This document shows, piece after piece, positions 17,941 through 26,456 of a DNA stretch of 64,000 bases. The position numbers and the translations under genes were made by a program. Source of the DNA: Eubacteriales bacterium (GTDB taxonomy: Bacteria > Bacillota > Clostridia > Oscillospirales > CAG-382); contig JAQVPJ010000002.1 of assembly GCA_028702135.1 (NCBI GenBank), positions 62,001-126,000 of the forward strand, read 5' to 3'. How positions within the stretch are numbered: the first letter of the stretch is position 1; each line of letters starts with the position of its first letter. The notes under the pieces were generated by a model. The model made no database searches. It saw only the letters and a list, made by a program, of their open reading frames with translations, and had not been told where the DNA came from.

Positions 17941-18027
17941 GCCGGTGTGATGGAATTGGCAGACGTGCTGGACTCAAAATCCAGTGGTAGCAATACCGTG
18001 TCGGTTCGACCCCGACCACCGGCACCA
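17941..18027 (+). tRNA. tRNA-Leu (anticodon CAA)
   Basis: The cloverleaf is complete: acceptor GCCGGTG / CACCGGC, a D-arm with TGGAATTGGCAGA, the anticodon arm CTGGA-CTCAAAA-TCCAG with anticodon CAA (reads UUG), a long variable arm typical of class II tRNAs, and the T-loop GGTTCGACCCC. The discriminator A and an encoded CCA (18025-18027) finish the gene. The length of 87 bases is normal for leucine. Confidence 0.97.
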
Positions 18028-18031
18028 ACAA

Positions 18032-18068
18032 AAAAACCATTTTTGTCTACCGGATAAAGATGGTTTTT
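18032..18068 (+). terminator. Terminator after tRNA-Leu
   Basis: AAAAACCAT (18032-18040) pairs with ATGGTTTTT (18060-18068) over a 19-base loop; the 3' arm ends in a T run. Confidence 0.7.
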
Positions 18069-18419
18069 CTGTGTGATGCGTTCGATTTTATGGGACATCA
18101 TGGAAAATTCGTGTGATGTTACTCAAAGCAGTGGTACACATTTAACAGTGCATGAGGAAATGCATTACATTATAGGGGTACCACAGCATTACATATTACT
18201 TTTAGAGCACTAATAACCATATGATATAATTCTAGTCGGGGTATTGATTATGGTTGAAAAAGCATAGCGCTTTTTCTATGGAGGCTGCTGACGAAATAAT
18301 AGGACTTGGCAAAATATAAAATTAATCAAAATATATGAAGGGTATTTCATTTAGACGGATAACTTCGATTTAACTAATGGATGTTTGCATATTAAATCTT
18401 GTTTTTACCTACCTCTAAT
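18069..18419. other. Gene-poor stretch with several hairpins
   Basis: No convincing protein gene is seen. It holds a long-range inverted repeat GTGGTAC (18131-18137) / GTACCAC (18178-18184) that encloses a second stem TGCAT (18149-18153) / ATGCA (18160-18164), a TATAAT at 18225-18230 with only a weak -35, and a hairpin GAAAAAGC-ATAGC-GCTTTTTC at 18256-18276. A 13-codon frame (MEAADEIIGLGKI) at 18278 ends at once. This could be decayed accessory DNA next to a tRNA gene or hold a small RNA. Confidence 0.4.
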
Positions 18420-18456
18420 AAAAAGCACGTTCCCGTTATCCGGTGACGTGCTTTTT
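18420..18456. terminator. Bidirectional terminator
   Basis: AAAAAGCACGT (18420-18430) pairs perfectly with ACGTGCTTTTT (18446-18456). On the minus strand it would close the zinc-ribbon gene pair. It has the same position relative to the ppdK remnant as the real ppdK terminator has to ppdK. Confidence 0.75.
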
Positions 18457-18470
18457 GCTTGTGTTATTAC

Positions 18471-18521
18471 TTATCTGCTTTTAATAGCTGCCTGGGCAGT
18501 TGCCAGCAAAAGGGGGAAATC
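18471..18521 (-). pseudogene. Remnant of a ppdK 3' end
   Basis: Read on the minus strand this stretch encodes DFPLLLATAQAAIKSR followed by a stop. The end of intact ppdK, 890 bases away, reads VPIARLAAAQAAIKG and a stop. Over the last ten codons 24 of 30 bases match, and both copies are followed by TTTTGCTTGT and then a terminator hairpin. Stops interrupt the frame upstream of the remnant. It is most simply a decayed duplicate of the ppdK terminus left when the adjacent gene pair arrived; chance similarity cannot be fully excluded. Confidence 0.6.
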
Positions 18522-18537
18522 ATTAATAAAATTATAC

Positions 18538-18840
18538 TTATATCAGCTGTGAGACGATGCTATTATAATCCTGCGGCGATAGAACGGCATAAAAACCATC
18601 ACCCACAAAAGCTACGTCATCGATTGCGATAATTTTTGTCTTCTGTCCGTAGGTGAAATTCACAACACAATTACATCCGTTCATTTTTGCTGTTTGGGCC
18701 ATCACTCTTTTTAAATCATCAAGATTTTTAAGATGAGCACCAAAACCACCTACACGCGTTTGCGCTCCACATCTTTTTACAGCTCGTGGATTTTCGCCTT
18801 CGATGAATATAACTTCATTACATAATGTTACGTATGCCAT
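18538..18840 (-). CDS. Conserved-looking 100-residue protein, function unknown
   Basis: I do not recognise a family. The frame extends further upstream, but the ATG at 18840 lies directly after the stop of the zinc-ribbon gene and has GAGAGAAA before it, giving MAYVTLCNEV and 100 residues. Features are a short beta-rich start, KRCGAQTRVGGFGAHLKNL, a helix DDLKRVMAQTAKMNG and NCVVNFTYGQKTK, an arrangement seen in small alpha/beta proteins. Three Cys occur. It is translationally coupled to the zinc-ribbon gene and both sit between two copies of the ppdK 3' end. Confidence 0.55.
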   Translation of the reverse strand: MAYVTLCNEVIFIEGENPRAVKRCGAQTRVGGFGAHLKNLDDLKRVMAQTAKMNGCNCVVNFTYGQKTKIIAIDDVAFVGDGFYAVLSPQDYNSIVSQLI

Positions 18841-18841
18841 T

Positions 18842-19192
18842 TTATTTCTCTCTTTCCAGAAGCGTGATAAATTCTTGACGAGTTGCACCGAATCCCGGAA
18901 TATCAGCAGTAGCACAACCTATGACGCGCCAACCCTGTTTCGCATATGCATTTATTGCCATCTCCAAGTTTGCCGGGTCAAATTTACCTGAAAACCATTT
19001 GTCCTTTTGAGTAAGTACCTTGTATTCGTAACACTGTTTTGGTACTGATGCTGTTGCGGTATTTGTATTGAAGTCGAACTGCATACCTTGCGTAGGATTC
19101 TGTGCCGGAACTTCACCAACACGACTTCCACAGACTTGACAAAAACGTGTATCATCACTCAAGGCGGTATTACATTGACTGCAGTATTTCAT
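18842..19192 (-). CDS. Zinc-ribbon protein with DUF4177-like domain
   Basis: The 116-residue protein begins MKYCSQCNTAL and RFCQVCGSRVG, two CxxC knuckles of a zinc-ribbon domain (residues 1-24). After a Thr/Asn-rich linker the C-terminal half (YEYKVLTQKDKW to the end) contains LEMAINAYAKQGWRVIGC, typical of the small DUF4177 fold. The function is unknown; such proteins are often accessory. It is the first gene of a two-gene leftward unit that ends at the terminator at 18420. Confidence 0.7.
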   Translation of the reverse strand: MKYCSQCNTALSDDTRFCQVCGSRVGEVPAQNPTQGMQFDFNTNTATASVPKQCYEYKVLTQKDKWFSGKFDPANLEMAINAYAKQGWRVIGCATADIPGFGATRQEFITLLEREK

Positions 19193-19321
19193 ATATGCAC
19201 TCCTTTCTTTTTGTTTTTAACGCAATCATATTTTATTCGATTATTGTAGACAATCTTATCAATATAATACGTTTATAAAGACACTATAACATTAAAGTAT
19301 CAAAATTTCAATATCCAACAA

Positions 19322-19349
19322 AAAACCTCCCGATTTCTCGGGAGGTTTT
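19322..19349. terminator. Terminator of ppdK (bidirectional)
   Basis: A perfect 12-pair stem, AAAACCTCCCGA / TCGGGAGGTTTT with loop TTTC, lies 9 bases beyond the ppdK stop. On the minus strand it is followed by TTTTTTG. Confidence 0.9.
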
Positions 19350-19358
19350 GCTTGTTTC

Positions 19359-21977
19359 TTAGCCTTTGATAGCTGCCTGTGCAGCGGCAAGGCGGGCAAT
19401 TGGTACTCTGAAGGGAGAGCATGAAACATAATTCAGACCAATATTATGACAGAACTCTACGCTGGAGGGATCGCCTCCGTGCTCGCCGCAAATACCCAGC
19501 TTGATGTCCGGACGGGACGAGCGTCCTAACTCCGCCGCCATCTTTACAAGCTTTCCGACACCTGTCTGGTCGAGCTTTCCGAAAGGATCGCTCTCAAAAA
19601 TGTTCTGCTTGTAATAAAAATCGAGATACTTGCCAGCGTCATCTCTTGAAAAGCCGAAGGTCATCTGTGTGAGGTCGTTTGTACCGAACGAGAAGAACTC
19701 TGCCTCCGTTGCGATTTCATCAGCGGTAAGAGCCGCCCTCGGAATCTCTAACATTGTACCGACTTTGTAATTAAGTTTAACGCCTGAACTTTTTATAATC
19801 TCATCTGCCGTCTTAACAATGACATTCTTTACATACCTTAACTCCTTGACATCGCAAACGAGAGGAATCATTATCTCGGGGATAACTTCATAGCCCTCAT
19901 TGTTAACATTTATGGCGGCTTCTATGACTGCTCTTGTCTGCATTTCGGCTATTTCAGGGTAGCTCACCGCAAGGCGGCAGCCCCTGTGTCCCATCATCGG
20001 GTTCTGCTCGTGCAGCGAGATGATCGTAGCTTTTAAGTTATCAAAGGAAATTCCCATCTCTCCCGCAAGCTCTCTTATTTCCTTATCCTCGTTGGGAAGA
20101 AATTCGTGAAGCGGCGGGTCAAGAAAACGGATGGTTACCGGGTAGCCTTTCATGGCCTTGAAAATTCCCTCAAAATCACTCCTTTGCATGGGCAGGAGCT
20201 TTCCGAGTGCGTGTCTGCGTTGCTCAGGCGTTTTTGATACTATCATCTCACGCATGGCGGCTATCCTGTCGGTATCGAAGAACATATGCTCTGTACGGCA
20301 GAGTCCTACACCCTCCGCACCGAATTTAATAGCCTGAGCCGCGTCTGCGGAGTTATCCGCATTGGCTCGAACCCTGAGCACGCGTCTTTCGTCCGCCCAG
20401 GACATAAAGGTCTCAAAAGCGCCGGAAACCGTAACGTCAGTAGTCGGAACCGAGCCGAGATAAACGTTGCCAGTCGAGCCATCTATGGAGATATAATCTC
20501 CCTCCCGGACTAAATTGCCGCCTATTTCACAGCATCTCTCTGATTCATGCATCTCAATCGCACCACAGCCGACGACACAGCATTTACCCATGCCGCGAGC
20601 GACAACGGCAGCGTGCGAGGTTTTGCCGCCTCTTGCCGTCAGGATACCCTCTGAGGCGTACATCCCCTCTATATCCTCGGGAGAGGTTTCAAGACGCACA
20701 AGAATAACCTTTTCCTTTTGAGCAGCATGAGCTTTTGCGCTCTCGGCGTTAAAATAAACCCTGCCGTATGCCGCTCCGGGTGAAGCGGCGATTCCGGTGC
20801 CGACTACGGGGATTTTTTTAAGCTCACTCGCCACGAACTGCGGATGAAGCAGTGCGTCAAGCTGCTTTGGCTCGACCTTTAATAAAGCTTCGTCAATAGT
20901 GAGCATCTTTTCGTTTACAAGGTCTACAGCTATCCTCAGAGCAGCTGCAGCGGTGCGTTTGCCGTTACGTGTCTGAAGCATATAGAGTTTACCATTCTCG
21001 ATTGTGAACTCCATATCCTGCATATCCCTGTAATGATTTTCGAGCTTTGCGGCAATTTCGATAAACTGATTAAAGACCTCCGGCATAACATCCCTGAGAG
21101 CGGATATCGGCTGAGGAGTACGGATTCCCGCAACAACATCCTCACCCTGAGCATTTAATAGAAACTCTCCGTACAGCTTTTTCTCGCCAGTTGCGGGATC
21201 TCTCGTAAATGCCACACCGGTTCCGCTGGTTATGCCCATATTACCGAATACCATCGCCTGTACGCAAACCGCCGTTCCCCAGGAGGAGGGGATATCGTTC
21301 ATCCTTCTGTACACGATGGCACGATCGTTATTCCATGAACGGAAGACAGCTTTTACAGCCTCTATGAGCTGTTTTTTTGCGTCTGTCGGAAAATCCTCGC
21401 CTTTTATTGATTTGTAATAGTCCTTGAACTCCTTGACAAGACGCTTCATATCTTCAGCGTCAAGTTCTATATCATTCTCGACGCCCTTCTCTTTTTTTAC
21501 CTTATCAATAATGACCTCGAATCTCTTTTTTTCTATTCCCATAACCACATCGGAGAACATCTGTATAAATCTGCGGTAGGAGTCATAGGCAAAACGCTGG
21601 TTTCCGGTCAGAGCTGCAAGCCCCTGCACTACCTCATCGTTTAATCCGAGGTTGAGAATCGTATCCATCATACCGGGCATCGAAGCTCTTGCTCCCGAAC
21701 GAACCGATACCAGCAGCGGGTTGTTCACATCGCCGAACTTCTTTTTATTTATATCCTCCATTATAGAAATATAACTATAGATTTCCTGCTCTAAATCGGA
21801 CGAGATTGTCTCATTATCCTCATAATACTTAGTGCAGGCTTCGGTGGAAATTATAAAACCCTGAGGTACCGGCATTCCGAGAAGAGTCATCTCAGCGAGA
21901 TTTGAACCCTTACCTCCTAAAATGTCACGCATAGAACTGTTTCCCTCTGAAAAAAGATAAACATACTTTTTGCCCAT
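19359..21977 (-). CDS. ppdK: Pyruvate, phosphate dikinase
   Basis: PPDK interconverts pyruvate, ATP and phosphate with PEP, AMP and PPi; in anaerobes it often supports PPi-linked glycolysis or gluconeogenesis. The 872-residue protein has the N-terminal ATP-grasp domain (GGKGSNLAEMTLLGMPVPQGF, SVRSGARASMPGMMDTI), the swivelling domain with the phosphorylated His 455 in GGKTSHAAVV, and the C-terminal PEP/pyruvate barrel (MMGHRGCRLAVSYPE, FSFGTNDLTQMTF, GICGEHGGDP). All three domains are complete. It is monocistronic, with its own promoter and terminator. Confidence 0.97.
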   Translation of the reverse strand: MGKKYVYLFSEGNSSMRDILGGKGSNLAEMTLLGMPVPQGFIISTEACTKYYEDNETISSDLEQEIYSYISIMEDINKKKFGDVNNPLLVSVRSGARASMPGMMDTILNLGLNDEVVQGLAALTGNQRFAYDSYRRFIQMFSDVVMGIEKKRFEVIIDKVKKEKGVENDIELDAEDMKRLVKEFKDYYKSIKGEDFPTDAKKQLIEAVKAVFRSWNNDRAIVYRRMNDIPSSWGTAVCVQAMVFGNMGITSGTGVAFTRDPATGEKKLYGEFLLNAQGEDVVAGIRTPQPISALRDVMPEVFNQFIEIAAKLENHYRDMQDMEFTIENGKLYMLQTRNGKRTAAAALRIAVDLVNEKMLTIDEALLKVEPKQLDALLHPQFVASELKKIPVVGTGIAASPGAAYGRVYFNAESAKAHAAQKEKVILVRLETSPEDIEGMYASEGILTARGGKTSHAAVVARGMGKCCVVGCGAIEMHESERCCEIGGNLVREGDYISIDGSTGNVYLGSVPTTDVTVSGAFETFMSWADERRVLRVRANADNSADAAQAIKFGAEGVGLCRTEHMFFDTDRIAAMREMIVSKTPEQRRHALGKLLPMQRSDFEGIFKAMKGYPVTIRFLDPPLHEFLPNEDKEIRELAGEMGISFDNLKATIISLHEQNPMMGHRGCRLAVSYPEIAEMQTRAVIEAAINVNNEGYEVIPEIMIPLVCDVKELRYVKNVIVKTADEIIKSSGVKLNYKVGTMLEIPRAALTADEIATEAEFFSFGTNDLTQMTFGFSRDDAGKYLDFYYKQNIFESDPFGKLDQTGVGKLVKMAAELGRSSRPDIKLGICGEHGGDPSSVEFCHNIGLNYVSCSPFRVPIARLAAAQAAIKG

Positions 21978-22034
21978 AAACCGTTATCCTCCGTTGTTTT
22001 TTGAATTATTTTATGTATATATTTGTCCTTGTAC

Positions 22035-22062
22035 ATTATATCATGAATTTTAATTTTGTCTA
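22035..22062 (-). promoter_or_regulatory. Promoter of ppdK
   Basis: On the minus strand TAGACA (22062-22057) is followed after 16 bases by TATAAT (22040-22035). The leader before the ppdK ATG is about 50 bases. Confidence 0.6.
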
Positions 22063-22137
22063 CACATAGTTTGGCTCATATCTACAAATTTATATATTAT
22101 TAACAAATCGATTACAGTCAATAACGGAATATTTTCA

Positions 22138-22166
22138 TTGACAAATCAGCATAAAAGAATTAAACT
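22138..22166 (+). promoter_or_regulatory. Probable promoter of pth-mfd
   Basis: A consensus TTGACA (22138-22143) is followed after 17 bases by a weaker TAAACT (22161-22166), about 40 bases before pth. Confidence 0.45.
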
Positions 22167-22207
22167 AAATATTACTGATTTTTATAATGGCAGGAGTTAT
22201 TTAAAAA

Positions 22208-22801
22208 GTGAGATTTTTTGGCAGAATAAGAAAAACCGGGTGCGAATATATCATTGCGGGATTGGGCAATCCCGGCGAAAAGTATGCGAAAACAAGGCAT
22301 AATACAGGCTTTAACGCTCTCGATTATATAGCGGGAAGGGCCGATATTTCGCTAAAGCAGCTAAAGCATATGTCTTTGTCGGGCAGGGGTATTCTCGGCG
22401 GCAAAAGCGTTTTACTCATCAAGCCGCAGACCTTTATGAATAATTCGGGCGAAGCGGTGGCGGACGCAGCGAGATATTATAAGATACCTCCCGAGAAGGT
22501 GGTCGTTATTTTTGACGACATTTCACTCGAACCGGGGCAGATTCGAATTAAACGAAGAGGAAGCGACGGCGGTCATAACGGCATAAAAAGCGTCATAGAT
22601 CATATCGGAGAAGACTTTCCCCGCATAAAAATCGGTATCGGTGTAAAGCAAAACCCGGAATATGAGCTCGCGGATTATGTGCTATCAAAGCTGACTGCGG
22701 ACGAAATTACAAAAATCACGGCAAATTTCGGCAATATTTATGCTGCTTTAGAGCTTATTATTAACGATGAAATAGACAGAGCGATGAACCTGTATAACTA
22801 A
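22208..22801 (+). CDS. pth: Peptidyl-tRNA hydrolase
   Basis: Pth cleaves peptidyl-tRNAs that drop off stalled ribosomes. The 197-residue protein has the motifs IAGLGNPGEKYAKTRHNTGF (tRNA-binding Asn and catalytic His), KPQTFMNNSGEAV and the block VIFDDISLEPGQ, then GSDGGHNGIKSVI. The start is a GTG at 22208 with AGGAG 11 bases upstream. The first ten residues (RFFGRIRKTG) are a short extension before the core. mfd follows after 37 bases, a common Firmicutes pairing. Confidence 0.96.
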   Translation: MRFFGRIRKTGCEYIIAGLGNPGEKYAKTRHNTGFNALDYIAGRADISLKQLKHMSLSGRGILGGKSVLLIKPQTFMNNSGEAVADAARYYKIPPEKVVVIFDDISLEPGQIRIKRRGSDGGHNGIKSVIDHIGEDFPRIKIGIGVKQNPEYELADYVLSKLTADEITKITANFGNIYAALELIINDEIDRAMNLYN

Positions 22802-22838
22802 AACGTATATGATAAAGTAAAATAAAGAAGCGGATTGA

Positions 22839-25800
22839 ATGGAAGCAATATTATCTCAGTTTAATAACGACGGCGAATATACCGCGTTGAGAGAAGGATT
22901 CAAAGAAGGACATACACCCTGTATTGTAAACGGTATATGCGATTCTGCACGCCCTTTTATAATCGCGGCACTATTGAGGGATTTGAACGATAAGGGACTT
23001 GTAATAGTATCCGATGAAAAGGATGCTTACCGGTTAAAAAGCGATTTGGAGTGCTTTTTTGACCGGGTTTTTGTGTATCCGTCAAAAGATTTTGTTTTCG
23101 ACAATGTCAAGAGCTGTTCCCGCGAATGGGAGCATGAACGACTCTCGGTGCTGCAGAGTGTCGAGAGCGGCGGTTATGACATAATTATTACTATGCCCGA
23201 CGCTATGTCGCAGTATACAATGCCGAGAAGAATACTTAAAGACCGAGTAATAACCCTTTCAAGAGGTAAGAATATCACTGTTTCCTGGATATGCGAAAGG
23301 CTTCTGGATATGGGGTATGTCCGTACCGAGATTGTGGAGGGTGCAGGGCAGTATGCAATCAGGGGCGGTATTCTTGATGTGTTCTCACCCCAGTATAAGG
23401 AGCCGTTCCGTATTGATTTTTATGGAGACGAAGTCGACCTTATCGGCTCTTTTGACATAGTCACCCAAAGAAGAAATGAAAACTTCAAGCAGGTTACTTT
23501 TATACCCTGCAACGAGCTGCTTATAGACCGTGACGCAAGAACCGAGATTGTAAAAGAACTCGAAAGACTTATCCGCTCCTTCAAGGGCACTGAAAAGCAA
23601 AGGGATATAATAAAACGCGAGCTTGAGGCGGCGGAGAGCGGGGAGCAGTTACCTTTTGCGGATAAGTTTTTTTCGTTAATTTATCCCGAGAAGGAATGCC
23701 TTCTCGATTATATGGGCGATTACTGTGCTTTCGTGATAGAAAGCGGCAGGGTAAAGGAACGCAAGAAGGGATATGACTTTACCCTGAGTCAGAGCATAGA
23801 AAGCCTTGCCGCCAACGGAATGTGCTCCTATAAAACCGCAGATGTCTCAATAATGGGCGAGTATATCTTTGAAAAGATAGGGAAAAAAGCGGTTACTCTC
23901 GACCTGTTTATCTCTTCGGGAAAGTTACTTGATTATAAAGCACAGTATGTAATATCCGCCAAGAGCGTTACCTCATTTAACCGTAATATCGAGCTCTTGT
24001 ATGATGATTTGTATGGTTATATCAACGCAAAGCAGAACATACTGATACTGACCGGCAGCGAACGTGCTGCAAAAAATCTGATTGATAACCTTGAAGAAAA
24101 GGAAATAACAGCGTTTATGTACTCAGGCGCGTTGTATCCAAGCAACGTCGCGGTCGGAGTTCTTCCGTCGGCAAATCCCATTAACGGCTTTGAGCTTACT
24201 AAAGCGGGATTCGTTTTGATTACCGATACGGAATCGATAAGGGACAACGGCGGTGTTTTAAGGGAAAGAACAGGTAGAACGCTAAAAGTTAAAAAAGGCG
24301 AAAAAATTGCATCATATGCGGATCTTTCAGTAGGAGATCTCGTTGTTCATGTAAACCACGGTATCGGCAGATATGAAGGAATAAAAAACCTCACGACCGA
24401 AGGCGTTTCAAAAGATTTTATTAAGATTGTATACGCTGATAACGGTATTTTGTATGTGCCCTGCAACCAGCTCGATATGGTCAGCAAGTTTATAGGCGGA
24501 AAGGATACTGTAAAGCTCTCAAAAATGAGCTCTGCCGAATGGAAAAGAGCTAAAGCAAAAGCGAAGTCGGCAGCTTCCGATATCGCTAAGGAACTTATAA
24601 AGCTATATGCAGAGCGTCAGAAAAAGGAGGGTTTTGCTTTTCCTGCAGACGACGAAATGCAGGATGAATTTGAATCCATGTTTGAGTACGCCGAAACGGA
24701 GGGGCAGATAATATCCTCTCAGGAGATAAAATCCGATATGCAGCGCACAATACCAATGGACAGATTGCTGTGCGGGGATGTCGGCTTCGGTAAAACGGAG
24801 GTCGCACTGCGTGCAGCTTTCAAAGCGGTTTTCGGCGGCAAGCAGGTCGCCGTGCTCGTACCAACGACAATTCTTGCATGGCAGCATTACCAGACCTTTC
24901 AGGCAAGATTCAGGGGTTATCCAGTCAACATCCAGATGCTTTCGCGCTTTGTGAGTAAAAAAGACCAGATAGAGATAGTCAAGGATTTAAAAAGGGGAAA
25001 CATTGATATAGTAATCGGAACGCACCGGATACTTCAGCGAGATATTGAGTTTGATGATCTCGGGCTTCTAATAGTTGACGAGGAGCAGAGATTCGGTGTT
25101 ACACATAAGGAACGCATAAAAACACTTTCAAGTGATGTGCACGTGCTGACTCTGACCGCCACCCCGATTCCGAGAACATTAAATATGGCACTGTCAGGTA
25201 TCCGCGATATGTCGGCGCTCGAAGAAGCGCCCATGGACAGAGTGCCGGTGCAGACCTATGTTCTTGAGCACGATGATGAAATCATCAACGAAGCGATACG
25301 CAGGGAACTCCGCAGGGGCGGACAGGTATTTTATCTTCATAATTTTGTTGATTCCATCTATACAAAAGGAGCAAAGCTTGCCGAGACTTTTCCGGAAGCA
25401 AAAGTAGCTATTGGTCATGGCAAGATGGAAAAAGAACAGCTCTCTGATGTCTGGTCGGATATGCTGTCGGGAAACATCGATATCCTCGTCTGCACAACCA
25501 TTATTGAAACGGGAGTGAATGTTCCTAACGCAAATACGCTTATTATAGAAGAAGCCAATCGTATGGGCCTTTCCCAGCTCCATCAAATCAGGGGCAGGGT
25601 AGGACGCTCATCCCGCAAGGCATACGCTTATCTTACCTTCCGCAGCGGCTCGTTGATAAGCGATGTCGCCGCGAAGCGCCTTGAGGCTATAAGAGAGTTT
25701 ACCGAGTTCGGTTCGGGTTTTAAGATTGCAATGCGTGATTTGGAGCTCAGAGGTGCGGGAAACATACTCGGCGCAGAGCAGAGCGGTCATATGGAGGCTG

Positions 25801-26321
25801 TCGGATACGACCTCTATATAAAAATTCTTGAAGAAGCAGTAAACGAACAAAAAGGAATTCCGCCGAAGCATAAACTTGATTGCTCGGTTGATATTTCTGT
25901 CGACGCTTTCATACCCGAAAAATATATTCAATCCTCCAAGCTTAGAATTGATGTATATAGAAAAATTGCAAATATAGAGAGCTTTGAGGACAGGGACGAC
26001 CTGCTTGACGAGCTGCTGGACAGGTTCGGAGAGCTGCCTGCATCGGTTGAAAACCTGATTGATATTTCGATTATCAGAAACGCTGCAAGCATTCTCGGTT
26101 TTTCATCGGTTGAGCAGAAAGGTAATTTGATTTCGCTTTATCACCGCTCACTGGATATGGATATATCGTCACAAATCGCTTGTGCAAAGGATTTCAAGGG
26201 CAAGATAATGATCTCCGCCGGTGCAAAACCTCATCTTGCAATAAGATTAAAGAGCGGCGACTGTAATCTTAAGATTATAAAGGAAGTATTAAATATTTAC
26301 ACAAATTTATTACAGAAATAA
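22839..26321 (+). CDS. mfd: Transcription-repair coupling factor
   Basis: Mfd is the ATP-driven translocase that removes RNA polymerase stalled at DNA lesions and recruits UvrA. The 1160-residue protein has UvrB-homology domains at the N-terminus (YAIRGGILDVFSPQYKEPFRIDFYG split over residues 170-195), the RNA-polymerase interaction domain (SVGDLVVHVNHGIGRYEGI), a superfamily II helicase core with Walker A GDVGFGKTEVALR, DEEQRF Walker B and TLTATPIPRTL, the helicase C block TTIIETGVNVPNANT and QIRGRVGRS, and a C-terminal TRCF domain. It is of full normal length. Confidence 0.97.
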   Translation: MEAILSQFNNDGEYTALREGFKEGHTPCIVNGICDSARPFIIAALLRDLNDKGLVIVSDEKDAYRLKSDLECFFDRVFVYPSKDFVFDNVKSCSREWEHERLSVLQSVESGGYDIIITMPDAMSQYTMPRRILKDRVITLSRGKNITVSWICERLLDMGYVRTEIVEGAGQYAIRGGILDVFSPQYKEPFRIDFYGDEVDLIGSFDIVTQRRNENFKQVTFIPCNELLIDRDARTEIVKELERLIRSFKGTEKQRDIIKRELEAAESGEQLPFADKFFSLIYPEKECLLDYMGDYCAFVIESGRVKERKKGYDFTLSQSIESLAANGMCSYKTADVSIMGEYIFEKIGKKAVTLDLFISSGKLLDYKAQYVISAKSVTSFNRNIELLYDDLYGYINAKQNILILTGSERAAKNLIDNLEEKEITAFMYSGALYPSNVAVGVLPSANPINGFELTKAGFVLITDTESIRDNGGVLRERTGRTLKVKKGEKIASYADLSVGDLVVHVNHGIGRYEGIKNLTTEGVSKDFIKIVYADNGILYVPCNQLDMVSKFIGGKDTVKLSKMSSAEWKRAKAKAKSAASDIAKELIKLYAERQKKEGFAFPADDEMQDEFESMFEYAETEGQIISSQEIKSDMQRTIPMDRLLCGDVGFGKTEVALRAAFKAVFGGKQVAVLVPTTILAWQHYQTFQARFRGYPVNIQMLSRFVSKKDQIEIVKDLKRGNIDIVIGTHRILQRDIEFDDLGLLIVDEEQRFGVTHKERIKTLSSDVHVLTLTATPIPRTLNMALSGIRDMSALEEAPMDRVPVQTYVLEHDDEIINEAIRRELRRGGQVFYLHNFVDSIYTKGAKLAETFPEAKVAIGHGKMEKEQLSDVWSDMLSGNIDILVCTTIIETGVNVPNANTLIIEEANRMGLSQLHQIRGRVGRSSRKAYAYLTFRSGSLISDVAAKRLEAIREFTEFGSGFKIAMRDLELRGAGNILGAEQSGHMEAVGYDLYIKILEEAVNEQKGIPPKHKLDCSVDISVDAFIPEKYIQSSKLRIDVYRKIANIESFEDRDDLLDELLDRFGELPASVENLIDISIIRNAASILGFSSVEQKGNLISLYHRSLDMDISSQIACAKDFKGKIMISAGAKPHLAIRLKSGDCNLKIIKEVLNIYTNLLQK

Positions 26322-26323
26322 TA

Positions 26324-26352
26324 TAGACAAATACGGGAAAATACTGTATAAT
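26324..26352 (+). promoter_or_regulatory. Promoter of PPIase lipoprotein gene
   Basis: TAGACA (26324-26329) and TATAAT (26347-26352) are 17 bases apart. The leader of about 98 bases contains the small hairpin TTTGTC-CGGT-GACAAA (26398-26413). Confidence 0.6.
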
Positions 26353-26456
26353 TACAAAAATACTGTTATATGCTTTGGTATAAAGAGCGGGATGTCCTTT
26401 GTCCGGTGACAAACGGATTTCCTACAAACTGTAAAAAATCGCCGGAGAATGGATGA

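Noticed and set aside
17834-18101. Minus-strand frames reading through the tRNA-Leu gene
   Set aside because: They translate the complement of a tRNA; such frames are a common annotation artefact.
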